A stretch of 64,000 nt of DNA from Clostridiales bacterium (lineage in GTDB: Bacteria; Bacillota; Clostridia; Christensenellales; Borkfalkiaceae), in NCBI GenBank assembly GCA_015069615.1, contig SVIF01000007.1, forward strand, positions 1 through 64,000, in the 5' to 3' direction. A program made the translations under genes and the position numbers. How positions within the stretch are numbered: the stretch's first letter is position 1; each line of letters begins with the position of its first letter. Of the stretch, positions 53,613 through 61,578 are shown in pieces. The notes beneath the pieces are model-generated. The model had not been told where the DNA came from. It made no database searches and saw only the letters and a list, made by a program, of their open reading frames with translations.

Positions 53613-54938
53613 TTAACCTCTCTTCACGGTAACGAATTTACCGTCTACCGCCGTTACGGTTCCCGAAAGGGACGTATGAATGTTTACGGATAAGCCGTTC
53701 CCTGCCTTGCCAATGATTTGACCACGCGTTACCGTATCCCCCACTTGTACGGTGGGAATTGCGGGCGCGCCAATGTGCATTTGCATAGGAATACGAACTT
53801 GCGTTACGTTAGCAATGTTCATATCCAAGGGGGCTTCTACGTTATATTTGGTTAAATTTAATCTTGCAAGTAAACGATCTACGGGCGCTTTTCTAAGTTC
53901 GCGTTTTTCGGGCGAGAAGGAAGCCGCTTGTACTTGCGGGGGCTTAACCCCTGCCGCGCGTAAACCTGCTTTGTATTGCGCCATTAAACTTCTGGGGCTT
54001 AGGCCTTGGAAACAAGAATACATTTCGCAAAGACCGCAAGAACTACAGAAGAAAGTGTTTAAGAAGATGTTGGGATCTTGTACGTCCTTACAAGTTGCTG
54101 CGCGCATAAATAAGTGGGGTTGAATAGGATGGCCAAGCGCATGGCGGGGACATAAATCCGTACACATACGGCACTGGCAACAGCTTGCTGCCGCGCGGCG
54201 TAAGGAAACTTTCGGATCTTCCTGGCGTTTTCTTACCACCAAGTGATCTTCGGGAAGAACGATAATTGCGTTCGTAGTTTTCGTGATTAAAGTGGTTTCG
54301 GAGCCAAGCGAACCCATCATAACGCCGCCCATAATGAAAGCGGGGTTTTTAACGGTTGCGCCGCCGGCAAGGGCGATTGCATCCTTTACCGTACTGCCGA
54401 TAGGAAGATACACGGTTGCGGGATTTTTCACTTCCCCCGTTACGGTTACCAGTTTATCCGTAACCGCTTCGCCGTGCATAGCGCGATATAAATTGTAGCA
54501 AGTTTCTACGTTGAACACGGCAACGCCTTGTTCAATGGGAAGTCCGCCCGGACGAACGACTTTACCCGTGGCTTCGTAAATTAAAACCACTTCATCCCCC
54601 GCGGGGTAAATTTTATCCAGAGTAGCAATACGCATACCGGGGAAAGCGGAAATATGTTCGTTTAACACGCGAATGGTGGAGGTATACGATTTTTTGATAC
54701 CGATTACCATTTCGGTAGAACCCGCGGCCTTGCCGATTTCATAAAAAGCGGAAAGAATTTCGTGCGGATATGCGGAAAGAAGCGAACGGTGCAATTTCAG
54801 CAGCGGTTCGCATTCCGCGCAATTCATAATGATGGTTTTCGCGCGTTCGTCAATCTTTGCGTGCGTGGGAAAACCGGCACCGCCGCAACCGACGATACCG
54901 TTCTCTTTTAATAGCGCAACGATTTCTGCCTTTTCCAT
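53613..54938 (-). CDS. pduS: PduS-like RnfC-family Fe-S flavoprotein
   Basis: The 441-residue protein has the RnfC/NuoF-like nucleotide and FMN region (VGCGGAGFPTHAKI, NCAECEPLLKLH, AGDEVVLIYEATG), a SLBB domain (VKNPATVYLPIGSTVKDAI), two ferredoxin-type clusters (CCQCRMCTDLCPRHALGH and CSSCGLCEMYSC) and a C-terminal biotinyl-like barrel. In the B12-dependent pdu pathway PduS reduces cobalamin. No B12 enzyme is present here, so it more likely moves electrons from NADH through the PduT cluster across the shell. Its gene is translationally close to pduT. Confidence 0.92.
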   Translation of the reverse strand: MEKAEIVALLKENGIVGCGGAGFPTHAKIDERAKTIIMNCAECEPLLKLHRSLLSAYPHEILSAFYEIGKAAGSTEMVIGIKKSYTSTIRVLNEHISAFPGMRIATLDKIYPAGDEVVLIYEATGKVVRPGGLPIEQGVAVFNVETCYNLYRAMHGEAVTDKLVTVTGEVKNPATVYLPIGSTVKDAIALAGGATVKNPAFIMGGVMMGSLGSETTLITKTTNAIIVLPEDHLVVRKRQEDPKVSLRRAAASCCQCRMCTDLCPRHALGHPIQPHLFMRAATCKDVQDPNIFLNTFFCSSCGLCEMYSCFQGLSPRSLMAQYKAGLRAAGVKPPQVQAASFSPEKRELRKAPVDRLLARLNLTKYNVEAPLDMNIANVTQVRIPMQMHIGAPAIPTVQVGDTVTRGQIIGKAGNGLSVNIHTSLSGTVTAVDGKFVTVKRG

Positions 54939-54986
54939 ACCTTCCTCCGTAAAAATATAGCCTTATGTACTAGGTGATGGGTGGGA

Positions 54987-55250
54987 TTATTCTAAATTAC
55001 TGCCGTCGTCAATAATACCAACGATTGCTGCGTCTACGGGAGCGCTAGGATCACCTACGCCATAACGCGCACTACTGCCTTGCACAACCAAAACGTATTC
55101 GCCAATCCCTGCCCCAATGTTATCAACCGCAACGATACGATTATCCACGCGAAGGCTGGGGATAGGTTCTACAATCATAAACTTGCTACCCACTAAATTC
55201 TCATTTTTGCGGGTGGAAACTACGCTTCCTACTACTTTGCCGATAATCAT
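54987..55250 (-). CDS. pduN: BMC-P vertex protein, EutN/CcmL/PduN family
   Basis: The 87-residue protein forms the pentamers that cap the vertices of the shell. It has the standard start MIIGKVVGSVVSTRKN, VEPIPSLRVDNRIVAVDNIGAGIGEYVLVVQGSSAR, and the C-terminal DAAIVGIIDD motif. It lies 30 bases downstream of pduL, with a small hairpin between. Confidence 0.95.
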   Translation of the reverse strand: MIIGKVVGSVVSTRKNENLVGSKFMIVEPIPSLRVDNRIVAVDNIGAGIGEYVLVVQGSSARYGVGDPSAPVDAAIVGIIDDGSNLE

Positions 55251-55262
55251 GGCTCTCTCCTA

Positions 55263-55278
55263 CCGTAAAATTTTACGG
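55263..55278 (-). repeat. hairpin between pduL and pduN
   Basis: CCGTAAAATTTTACGG is a perfect 16-bp palindrome two bases after the pduL stop codon. It is likely an RNA stem-loop in the polycistronic message. Confidence 0.65.
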
Positions 55279-55280
55279 AA

Positions 55281-55919
55281 TTAAACAATGTAAGCGGACG
55301 TTCCCGTTGCAATTTTTGCAGCGTTCGCTTCGTCCGTATCAATGTGCATTTCTAAGGTGAAGGTGGGATCTACGCGAACAACTACGTTGTTGAACGTAGT
55401 ACCGCGTTCGTTATCCACGCGCACCGAAACGACTTGTTTATCCTTCACCCCAGCGTCAAGCGCATCCTTGGGGCTCATGTGGATGTGGCGCATAGCCACA
55501 ATACAGCCGTTTTGTAAATAAACGCAACCTTTGGGCCCAACTAGGGCAATAGGTGCGGAATTTGCTAAATCACCGGACAGTCTTACGGGTGCTTTTACCC
55601 CAAGTTTTACTGCGTCCGTTGCAGATACTTCTACCTGCGATTGCGAACGAACGGGCCCTAATACGCGCACGTTTTCAATAGCGCGAAGTTTTAAGCCAAC
55701 GATGGTAACCTGTTCGTTACATGCATACTGGCCGCCCATAAGTTCCTTCTTTTTCGTCAGTTGATAGCCTTTACCAAACAACGTTTCCACGTCTGCTTGC
55801 GTAAGGTGTACGTGGCGTGCGGAAACCCCGATAGGTACTGCGTAACCACCGCTGCTAGATTGTTTTTCCAAAACTTCTAAAACGAGTTTTGTGATTTTTT
55901 CAATACTTGCTTCTTGCAT
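55281..55919 (-). CDS. pduL: phosphate propanoyltransferase PduL
   Basis: PduL converts propionyl-CoA and phosphate to propionyl-phosphate, recycling CoA inside the compartment. The 212-residue protein has the zinc-binding motifs SARHVHLTQADVE, RHIHMSPKDAL and EMHIDTDEANA. The N-terminal amphipathic helix QEASIEKITKLVLEVLEK followed by a Ser/Gly linker is a typical encapsulation peptide. It follows four BMC-H genes after a 209-base gap carrying three hairpins. Confidence 0.95.
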   Translation of the reverse strand: MQEASIEKITKLVLEVLEKQSSSGGYAVPIGVSARHVHLTQADVETLFGKGYQLTKKKELMGGQYACNEQVTIVGLKLRAIENVRVLGPVRSQSQVEVSATDAVKLGVKAPVRLSGDLANSAPIALVGPKGCVYLQNGCIVAMRHIHMSPKDALDAGVKDKQVVSVRVDNERGTTFNNVVVRVDPTFTLEMHIDTDEANAAKIATGTSAYIV

Positions 55920-55989
55920 AAGCGTTCTCCGAAAAAAAGTAATACGATATTGTAGGCTTTTATTAGCCCTTAGTGAAAAATGTTTTTAG

Positions 55990-56119
55990 GGCGGAAAACC
56001 CGCCTTTTTTACCGTTTTTTAGCCATACTTCGCCAAGGGGGCGGATTTTGCGCCCCCATTTAGCGTTCGTATGTTATGTTTGATCGGTGAAAAGAACTTG
56101 TTGCGCGGAAATTCCGCGC
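55990..56119 (-). repeat. three stem-loops between BMC-H gene and pduL
   Basis: Three GC-rich hairpins lie in the 209-base gap 55920-56128: 55990-56004 (GGCGG/CCGCC), 56037-56057 (GGGGGCG/CGCCCCC) and 56103-56119 (8-bp stem, GCGCGGAA arm). The T-tracts after the first and third lie on the plus strand, so they would not stop the minus-strand operon. They could stabilise the 3' end of the shell mRNA or block antisense transcription. Confidence 0.7.
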
Positions 56120-56128
56120 GTTTTTACC

Positions 56129-56407
56129 TTACTTTAAAGCGGGTAAAATCTTTTCAACGTCGGTATGAGGTCTGGGAATTACGTGCGTAGCAACGAGTTC
56201 GCCAAGTTTTGCTGCGTTAGCAGAACCTGCTTCTACTGCTGCTTTAACTGCGCCTACGTCCCCACGAACCATAACGCTTACCAAGCCGCTACCAATTTTT
56301 TCGGTACCAACTAAAACAACGTTAGCTGCTTTTAACATGCTATCTGCTGCTTCAATTGCTGCTACCAAACCTCTGGTTTCTACCATACCCAATGCTTCTT
56401 GTGCCAT
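56129..56407 (-). CDS. BMC-H shell protein, PduA/PduJ-like (copy 2)
   Basis: The 92-residue single BMC domain forms hexagonal tiles. The sequence [56 protein letters not shown] and [14 protein letters not shown] is canonical for the main structural BMC-H. It is about 85% identical by eye to the paralogue at 56898-57176, indicating a recent duplication. A GGAGGAGT ribosome site supports high expression. Confidence 0.95.
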   Translation of the reverse strand: MAQEALGMVETRGLVAAIEAADSMLKAANVVLVGTEKIGSGLVSVMVRGDVGAVKAAVEAGSANAAKLGELVATHVIPRPHTDVEKILPALK

Positions 56408-56445
56408 TTTTGAACTCCTCCAAATTTAATACAATTTTATTATGT

Positions 56446-56499
56446 TTCGGGCATTGCACCCGAATAGTTTTTCGTAAGTTGTGTTTCCTTTATGGAAAC
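56446..56499 (-). repeat. two stem-loops between BMC-H genes
   Basis: TTCGGG/CCCGAA (56446-56464) and GTTTCC/GGAAAC (56483-56499) lie in the 102-base gap. They have no T-tract and are probably mRNA processing or stability elements. Confidence 0.55.
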
Positions 56500-56509
56500 G
56501 GTTGCGTTA

Positions 56510-56842
56510 CTATGCTTGCGCTTTGGGCGCAGCCTTCGCACGCGGTTTTTGTTGGGCGTTTTTCTTTTCCATTCTTGCCGCGCTGATTTTCGCGATTTTC
56601 ACAATTTCCGGGTGAGGATTTGCGATAACCGCCTTCGCCACCGGCTTTTTAATGCAATTGTTCGCCGCCGTTTCTACCGATTGCGCAACTGCGGAAACTT
56701 CCCCTTCAATTACGAGCGTAACCAATCTGCCACCCATTTTACGTTCCCACGTAACTAGATGCACGTTAGAGGTTTTGCACATAATATCCAGCGCGTCTAC
56801 CGCGGCGCAAACGCCCGAAACTTCAATAAAGCCGTACGCCAT
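56510..56842 (-). CDS. BMC-H-type shell protein with basic Ala/Lys tail
   Basis: The first ~85 residues form a divergent BMC domain (MAYGFIEVSGVCAAVDALDIMCKTSNVHLVTWERKMGGRLVTLVIEG). The end is a 25-residue basic extension (ARMEKKNAQQKPRAKAAPKAQA). Such tails occur in PduK/EutK-like shell proteins and may bind nucleic acid, cargo or a partner. The pore loop differs from the canonical KIGSG, and there are two extra cysteines in the N-terminal helix. Its position between two canonical BMC-H genes suggests a minor shell component. Confidence 0.85.
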   Translation of the reverse strand: MAYGFIEVSGVCAAVDALDIMCKTSNVHLVTWERKMGGRLVTLVIEGEVSAVAQSVETAANNCIKKPVAKAVIANPHPEIVKIAKISAARMEKKNAQQKPRAKAAPKAQA

Positions 56843-56897
56843 GTTTTTTTCCTTCCTTCTGCTTACGCGTTGTTACGCGCAAATTTTTACGGTTCCC

Positions 56898-57176
56898 TTA
56901 CGCAAGCGTGGGGAGAATTTTTTCAACGTCGTTATGGGGTCTGGGAATTACGTGAACAGCTACCAGTTCGCCAAGTTTTGCTGCAGCGCCAGCGCCAACT
57001 TCGGTTGCAGACTTAACTGCACCTACGTCCCCACGAATCATAACGCTTACCAAACCGCTACCGATCTTTTCGGTACCGATTAACGTTACTTGTGCTGCTT
57101 TTACCATTGCGTCTGCTGCTTCAATCGCTGCTACTAAACCTCTGGTTTCTACCATACCCAATGCTTCTTGTGCCAT
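56898..57176 (-). CDS. BMC-H shell protein, PduA/PduJ-like (copy 1)
   Basis: This 92-residue BMC-H differs from the copy at 56129 mainly at the C-terminus (KILPTLA) and a few surface positions ([28 protein letters not shown]). The pore loop KIGSG is shared. The ORF track adds 22 upstream codons, but GGAGG nine bases before the ATG of [13 protein letters not shown] fixes the start. A perfect stem-loop precedes it. Confidence 0.95.
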   Translation of the reverse strand: MAQEALGMVETRGLVAAIEAADAMVKAAQVTLIGTEKIGSGLVSVMIRGDVGAVKSATEVGAGAAAKLGELVAVHVIPRPHNDVEKILPTLA

Positions 57177-57230
57177 AATTCTATTCCTCCGATTTTCTTT
57201 TAATTCTTTTGGCTTTGCAACGGTTTTCCG

Positions 57231-57261
57231 CTGATTTAGCAAAGCCTTCTATCTAAATCAG
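57231..57261 (-). repeat. stem-loop between two BMC-H genes
   Basis: CTGATTTAG and CTAAATCAG form a 9-bp stem. It overlaps the stop region of the upstream shell gene (57258) and lacks a T-tract. Confidence 0.6.
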
Positions 57262-57572
57262 GATTTATCTAAACCGCTGATTTTGAACATTTTAGCCGTA
57301 TCTTCCGTAGGTTGCGGAATGATATGTTGCGTAATTACGCCCGAAACGGTTTCTGCCGCAGCAACTGCTGCCGCTACCGCTTCGCGAACTGCTGCTACTT
57401 CCCCGCGGAATTTGATAATTACGATAAGGGGAACGGGAAGCGCGTCTGCATTAGCGGGTTTGTTTCTATCAAACACTTCCAAGGTTACGTCTGCCGCTTT
57501 GCATCCTGCATCCCCTGCAACGAACGCGGCGGTTAAGCCGTACACCTCTAAAATACCAACTGCTTGTGCCAT
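57258..57572 (-). CDS. BMC-H shell protein with inserted loop
   Basis: The 104-residue protein is a BMC domain (MAQAVGILEVYGLTAAFVAGDAGCKAADVTLEVFD) with about ten extra residues (NKPANADALPVPL) before the core strand IVIIKFRGEVAAVREAV. The C-terminus HIIPQPTEDTAKMFKIS is standard. The loop lies near the hexamer surface or pore and could make it a specialised tile. It is 11 bases after the Zn-alcohol dehydrogenase gene. Confidence 0.88.
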   Translation of the reverse strand: MAQAVGILEVYGLTAAFVAGDAGCKAADVTLEVFDRNKPANADALPVPLIVIIKFRGEVAAVREAVAAAVAAAETVSGVITQHIIPQPTEDTAKMFKISGLDKS

Positions 57573-57583
57573 ACGCGGTACCC

Positions 57584-58783
57584 TTATTTATTAACGATTG
57601 CAATTTTCAAGCCCTGCATTGCAAGGTTGGTTTTCAGTGCTTCGTTAATTTCTTCCAAGGGGTATTTGTGGGTGATAAGGTCTGCCATGGGAAGACCGAT
57701 GCCCTTTGCGCGTTTTAAGAAATCAAAGGTGGTTGCGTAATCGCGAAGGGTGTAAACCCAACTACCAACCGTGGTAATTTCCTTTGCGCAGATATCAAAG
57801 TGGGGGTTAATGCTTGCATCCCCACCGTTGATGAAGAAGCCAAGTTCGCAAAGACCACCGCCGTTACGGATGAACTTATAGATGTTCGCGTGCGCCACGG
57901 GGCTACCCGTGCATTGGAACGCGAAGTCCGCCAAATATCCGCCGAACGCGTTCTTAACGCCTTCCGCAAGGGCTTCAATCCCCTTATGGTCTTTGAAGTT
58001 TACGGACTTAGTTGCGCCCATTCTCTTAGCGAATTCCAAACGCTTGTTTTCCCCGTCTACCGCTACGATATTTTCAATACCCATTGTGCGAAGAACTGCG
58101 ATACAAATAAGACCGATAGGACCGCAACCTTGTACCACTACTCTGGAGTTGAAACGAAGAATACCCGTGGTTTTCGCGCGTTCTACCGCGTGGATAAGTA
58201 CCGCGCAGGGTTCGATTAAGATACGGGAATCCAAATCCAAATCCGAAACGTTGAACACGGTGCTGCCCTTTCTTACCAAAATGTAGTCCGCAAACCAACC
58301 GTTTAAGTGGATGTCGTCGTCGGGAAGCAAGCCGTATACGTCTGCGCCACCAACGTTTTGTTTGTTTAGGTCAAACATCGTGATATCGGGGTTATCCTTG
58401 AAAATCATACAAGTTACGACTTTATCGCCAACCTTTAAGGGTTTACCCGCGCTATCCTTTTGTACGTTTTTACCCATTTTTACGATTTCGCCCGTACCTT
58501 CGTGGCCAAGAGCCACGGGGATAAGACCAAAGGGGTCGCGTTTAAATTCGTGCGCATCCGTACCGCAAACACCGCAACCTTCAACGCGAACCAAAATGTC
58601 GTCGTCCCCAACCACGGGCATGGGATATTCTTTAATTTCAAAACGTTCTTTTTCAACGAGCATAGCAACGTGCGCGGTAGAAGGAATTGCACCGCCGCTT
58701 ACGGGTGCGCTTGCCTTTACCGAAGTGCCACTCATATTCGCAAGAACTTGTTTTACGATTTCTTCAATGTTAATATTGCTCAT
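57584..58783 (-). CDS. zinc-type (MDR) alcohol dehydrogenase with encapsulation peptide
   Basis: This medium-chain dehydrogenase has an N-terminal amphipathic helix NIEEIVKQVLANM and a 20-residue linker, a typical encapsulation peptide, then the GroES-like catalytic domain. Catalytic zinc ligands are Cys73 (GCGVCGTDAH), His94 and Glu95 (GHEGTG). The NAD-binding motif VVQGCGPIGLI follows. The usual four-Cys structural zinc lobe is not seen between residues 100 and 160. A Zn-ADH in addition to the Fe-type PduQ means two alcohol dehydrogenases serve the compartment, perhaps one for lactaldehyde/propanediol and one for propionaldehyde/propanol. Confidence 0.88.
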   Translation of the reverse strand: MSNINIEEIVKQVLANMSGTSVKASAPVSGGAIPSTAHVAMLVEKERFEIKEYPMPVVGDDDILVRVEGCGVCGTDAHEFKRDPFGLIPVALGHEGTGEIVKMGKNVQKDSAGKPLKVGDKVVTCMIFKDNPDITMFDLNKQNVGGADVYGLLPDDDIHLNGWFADYILVRKGSTVFNVSDLDLDSRILIEPCAVLIHAVERAKTTGILRFNSRVVVQGCGPIGLICIAVLRTMGIENIVAVDGENKRLEFAKRMGATKSVNFKDHKGIEALAEGVKNAFGGYLADFAFQCTGSPVAHANIYKFIRNGGGLCELGFFINGGDASINPHFDICAKEITTVGSWVYTLRDYATTFDFLKRAKGIGLPMADLITHKYPLEEINEALKTNLAMQGLKIAIVNK

Positions 58784-58793
58784 TGTTCTCTCC

Positions 58794-60173
58794 TTATCGG
58801 ATGCACAGGCTATCGCCCATAACGCATCTTCTTGCCTTGGTGAAGGTTTTTGCAGAAGTTAAGCCTTCGCCCGTACGGGAAGCGATGGTAAAGGTGCAAA
58901 TACTTTCGCCACCAAAACCGAGCGCTGCGTAAGAAGGCGCGTTCTTAACCAAGATTGCCGTATCCATTGCCTTAGCGTATTTGGTAAGGTGATCCACGTT
59001 TTTAGAGTGAATGTGCGCGGAGTGGCGGTTGCCGTGTTCCAGCCAAACTGCCTTTTCAAGCGCGTCTTCAAAATCTTTCGCGCGAACCACACCCAAGATG
59101 GGCATCATCAGTTCTTCTGCAATTAAGGGATGTTCCTTTTCCCCTTCAAAGATAATGCAACGGATATTATCTGGCACATCAATCCCTACCATAGCAAGCA
59201 AGGCTTTTGCGCTTCTGCCTACGCACTTACGGTTCAACCCCTTGGGGGTAAGAACGGTAGCGGTAAGTTTATCCTGCACTTCCTTAGAAGCAAGATAGCA
59301 TCCTTGTTCTTCAATCATGTAGTGCATCAGTTCGTCTATTACCGAAGATACGGCAACGACTTCCTTTTCTGCAATACAGGGAAGATTATTATCAAAGGTG
59401 CAACCGTTTACAATATGTTCTGCCGCCGCGCGAACGTCCGCAGTTTCGTCTACAAGTGCGGGGGGATTCCCTGCACCTGCGCCGATACCGCGCTTGCCAG
59501 AAGAAAGTACGGTGGTAACAACGCCGGGGCCACCCGTTGCCGCAATAAGGTGAATATCCTTATGCTTTAACATGATAGCACTGCTTTCCATTGTGGGTTT
59601 CACCATGGAAACGGCGATATTAGCGGGGCCGCCTGCTTCCAAACTTGCGCGGTTAATCATATCTACCGCGAAGTTGGATGTTTTAACGGCTGCGGGGTGA
59701 CAGTTGAATACAACCGTGTTTCCGCCCGCAAACATACCGATGGTGTTGCAGATAACCGTTTCACTGGGGTTGGTACAAGGCGTAATTGCGCCGATTACCC
59801 CGAACGGTCCGCGTTCTACCAAAGTTAGACCGCGGTCCCCCGACCACGCTTCGGTAGTAATATCTTCGGTACCGGGGGTTTTTTCCGCTACCAAATGATG
59901 TTTCAAAATTTTGTGCCCGACGTTACCCATGCCGGTTTCTTCCACCGCCATACGGGCAAGCGTTTCCGCGTTTTCCACCGTCTTTTTACGAATGTTCGCA
60001 ATTACTTTTTCGCGAGCATCCATCGTCATATTACGAACGGTTTTTTGCGCTTCCTTCGCGGCGTCAATGGCTTTATTCATATCCGTGAAAACACCCAATT
60101 GTTCGGGTACGTCCGTCAATTGCATTTTAGCAATGACTTGTTTCACGATTTCATGAACTTGTTGTTCGTTCAT
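58794..60173 (-). CDS. pduP: CoA-acylating propionaldehyde dehydrogenase, PduP type
   Basis: This enzyme oxidises propionaldehyde with NAD+ and CoA to propionyl-CoA. The N-terminal helix EQQVHEIVKQVIAKM is a classic encapsulation peptide. The catalytic nucleophile is Cys266 in CTFDNNLPCIAEKE; the coenzyme-binding GAITPCTNPSET and ATGGPGVV segments are intact. The 459-residue length matches PduP. Its start overlaps the preceding gene by four bases. Confidence 0.95.
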   Translation of the reverse strand: MNEQQVHEIVKQVIAKMQLTDVPEQLGVFTDMNKAIDAAKEAQKTVRNMTMDAREKVIANIRKKTVENAETLARMAVEETGMGNVGHKILKHHLVAEKTPGTEDITTEAWSGDRGLTLVERGPFGVIGAITPCTNPSETVICNTIGMFAGGNTVVFNCHPAAVKTSNFAVDMINRASLEAGGPANIAVSMVKPTMESSAIMLKHKDIHLIAATGGPGVVTTVLSSGKRGIGAGAGNPPALVDETADVRAAAEHIVNGCTFDNNLPCIAEKEVVAVSSVIDELMHYMIEEQGCYLASKEVQDKLTATVLTPKGLNRKCVGRSAKALLAMVGIDVPDNIRCIIFEGEKEHPLIAEELMMPILGVVRAKDFEDALEKAVWLEHGNRHSAHIHSKNVDHLTKYAKAMDTAILVKNAPSYAALGFGGESICTFTIASRTGEGLTSAKTFTKARRCVMGDSLCIR

Positions 60174-60643
60174 AAAAGCTCCTCCGCAAAAAATTGTTTT
60201 GCATAGTCGCCCAGTTCGGTATCCTGTTTGGCAGTTCCCCCCGAAACACCGAACCCACCCACGATTTTACCGTTTCTAATTAAGGGTACGCCCCCGCCGA
60301 AGATAACGATTTTACCGTTGTTGGTGAATTGGATGCCGTAAAGGCTACCGCCCGGCGCCGCCAAAGACGCTAAATCCTTGGTGGGCATTTGTAAGGCAAC
60401 CGAAGTGTAGGCTTTATTTTGCGCGATGTCGCAACTTGCGATAAACGCGCCCTCCTGCCTATGAAGCAGTAACGGATTTCCGCCTTCGTCACATACCGCA
60501 ACGACGACTTTCATCCCCATTTGCTTCGCGCGCGTTTCAACGGCGGCTGCAAGAGCTTCCGCCTGACGCAAGGTCAACCCGCTTTCGGTGGAAAGAACGG
60601 TTTTTACTACCTGTTCTACCACCTGATTCAGGTCGTAACTCAT
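60170..60643 (-). CDS. PduO C-terminal/GlcG/HbpS-like protein with encapsulation-like helix
   Basis: The 157-residue protein is a heme/corrinoid-binding family member (Pfam GlcG/HbpS type): LTLRQAEALAAAVETRAKQMGMKVVVAVCDEGGNPLLLHRQEGA, AYTSVALQMPTKDL, GGGVPLIRNGKIVGGFGVSGGT. Its N-terminus LNQVVEQVVKTVLS resembles an encapsulation peptide. In pdu loci the domain is the C-terminal part of PduO. Alone it may bind a cofactor or help enzyme maturation; its exact function is unknown. The ATG three bases after the aldolase stop is preferred over the upstream GTG. Confidence 0.85.
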   Translation of the reverse strand: MSYDLNQVVEQVVKTVLSTESGLTLRQAEALAAAVETRAKQMGMKVVVAVCDEGGNPLLLHRQEGAFIASCDIAQNKAYTSVALQMPTKDLASLAAPGGSLYGIQFTNNGKIVIFGGGVPLIRNGKIVGGFGVSGGTAKQDTELGDYAKQFFAEELL

Positions 60644-60646
60644 CAC

Positions 60647-61459
60647 TTATTTACCGAGTTGTGCCATTACCTTTTTGGTAATTTCAGCAATCAATGCGCT
60701 ATCGTCCGCCTTGCCTTCACCGTGGCAGGTGCAGTTACCGCCGCAGCTGTGGCAGCTGGGAAGACCTGCTTTCGCGTTGGGGCAAAGGTTAGCGGGGTGA
60801 CGACCGGTCATACCGAATTGTCTTCTGATTTCGTACAAGCGTTCTACTTGTTCTTTGGAAAGTTCCTTGGGACCGCCAAGAAGCTTAGCGTTGAACAGAA
60901 GGCGTGCGTAGAATTCTACGGATTCCATTTTGTGGTATGCGGAAAGCAAGGAATCAGAGAAAGTAAGCGCACCGTGGTTTTCCAAAAGAACTGCGTCAAA
61001 GTATTGAACGTGTTCGGAAACTGCATCGGGAATTTCTTCGGTAGAAGGAGTACCGTAAGCAGCGATGGGAACGCAGCCAAGCGCGATAACCGCTTCGGGC
61101 ATGATGGGTTGCGTTAAAGGAATACCCGCAATAGCGAAGCTGGTTGCATACATGGGGTGCGCGTGAACAACCGATTTAACGTCGGGACGTTCCTTATACA
61201 CACGCATGTGCATTTTAATTTCGGAAGAGGGTTTGAAACCGGGGTTTGCTTGTAAAACTTTACCGTTTTCGTCAACCTTGCAGATGTATTCGGGGGTCAT
61301 GAAACCTTTGGATACGCCCGTGGGGGTGCAAAGGAATTCATGGTCGTTTAACTTAACGGAAATGTTACCGTCGTTAGAAGCAACCATGCCGCGATTGTAA
61401 ATCCGCTTACCGATGTCGCAAATTTGTTTTTTGATTTCGTATTCGTTTACCATTACCAT
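60647..61459 (-). CDS. class II aldolase (fuculose/rhamnulose-1-phosphate type) with Cys-rich linker and C-terminal encapsulation peptide
   Basis: The 270-residue enzyme has the class II aldolase fold. Zinc ligands are His99 and His101 (VHAHPMYATSF) and His162 (LLENHGALTF), with the likely catalytic Glu80. It would split L-fuculose- or L-rhamnulose-1-phosphate into dihydroxyacetone phosphate and L-lactaldehyde. After the fold comes an unusual segment with five cysteines (residues 226-245, LCPNAKAGLPSCHSCGGNCTCHG) and an amphipathic helix DDSALIAEITKKVMAQLG. The helix matches encapsulation peptides on other enzymes here, so the aldolase is probably inside the shell. It is first gene after a strong promoter. 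Confidence 0.9.
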   Translation of the reverse strand: MVMVNEYEIKKQICDIGKRIYNRGMVASNDGNISVKLNDHEFLCTPTGVSKGFMTPEYICKVDENGKVLQANPGFKPSSEIKMHMRVYKERPDVKSVVHAHPMYATSFAIAGIPLTQPIMPEAVIALGCVPIAAYGTPSTEEIPDAVSEHVQYFDAVLLENHGALTFSDSLLSAYHKMESVEFYARLLFNAKLLGGPKELSKEQVERLYEIRRQFGMTGRHPANLCPNAKAGLPSCHSCGGNCTCHGEGKADDSALIAEITKKVMAQLGK

Positions 61460-61549
61460 ATCTTTTTTCTCCTATGAAATATGATATTTTTTTATCTTTG
61501 AAACTTGCAAAAAGGCGATATGCTCCCCTTTCCACCGTTCTTTGATACC

Positions 61550-61578
61550 ATTATACAACAAAAACCAAACAAAGTCAA
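61550..61578 (-). promoter_or_regulatory. strong sigma-A promoter of the aldolase/shell operon
   Basis: TTGACT, exactly 17 bases and TATAAT on the minus strand, in an A/T-rich region between the PduV-like gene and the aldolase. The message has a leader of about 85 bases. No clear terminator separates it from the upstream genes, so read-through is likely too. Confidence 0.85.

Noticed and set aside
55990-56119. Terminators ending the BMC operon before pduL
   Set aside because: The T-tracts are on the plus strand, opposite to the operon, and no new promoter is evident for pduL.
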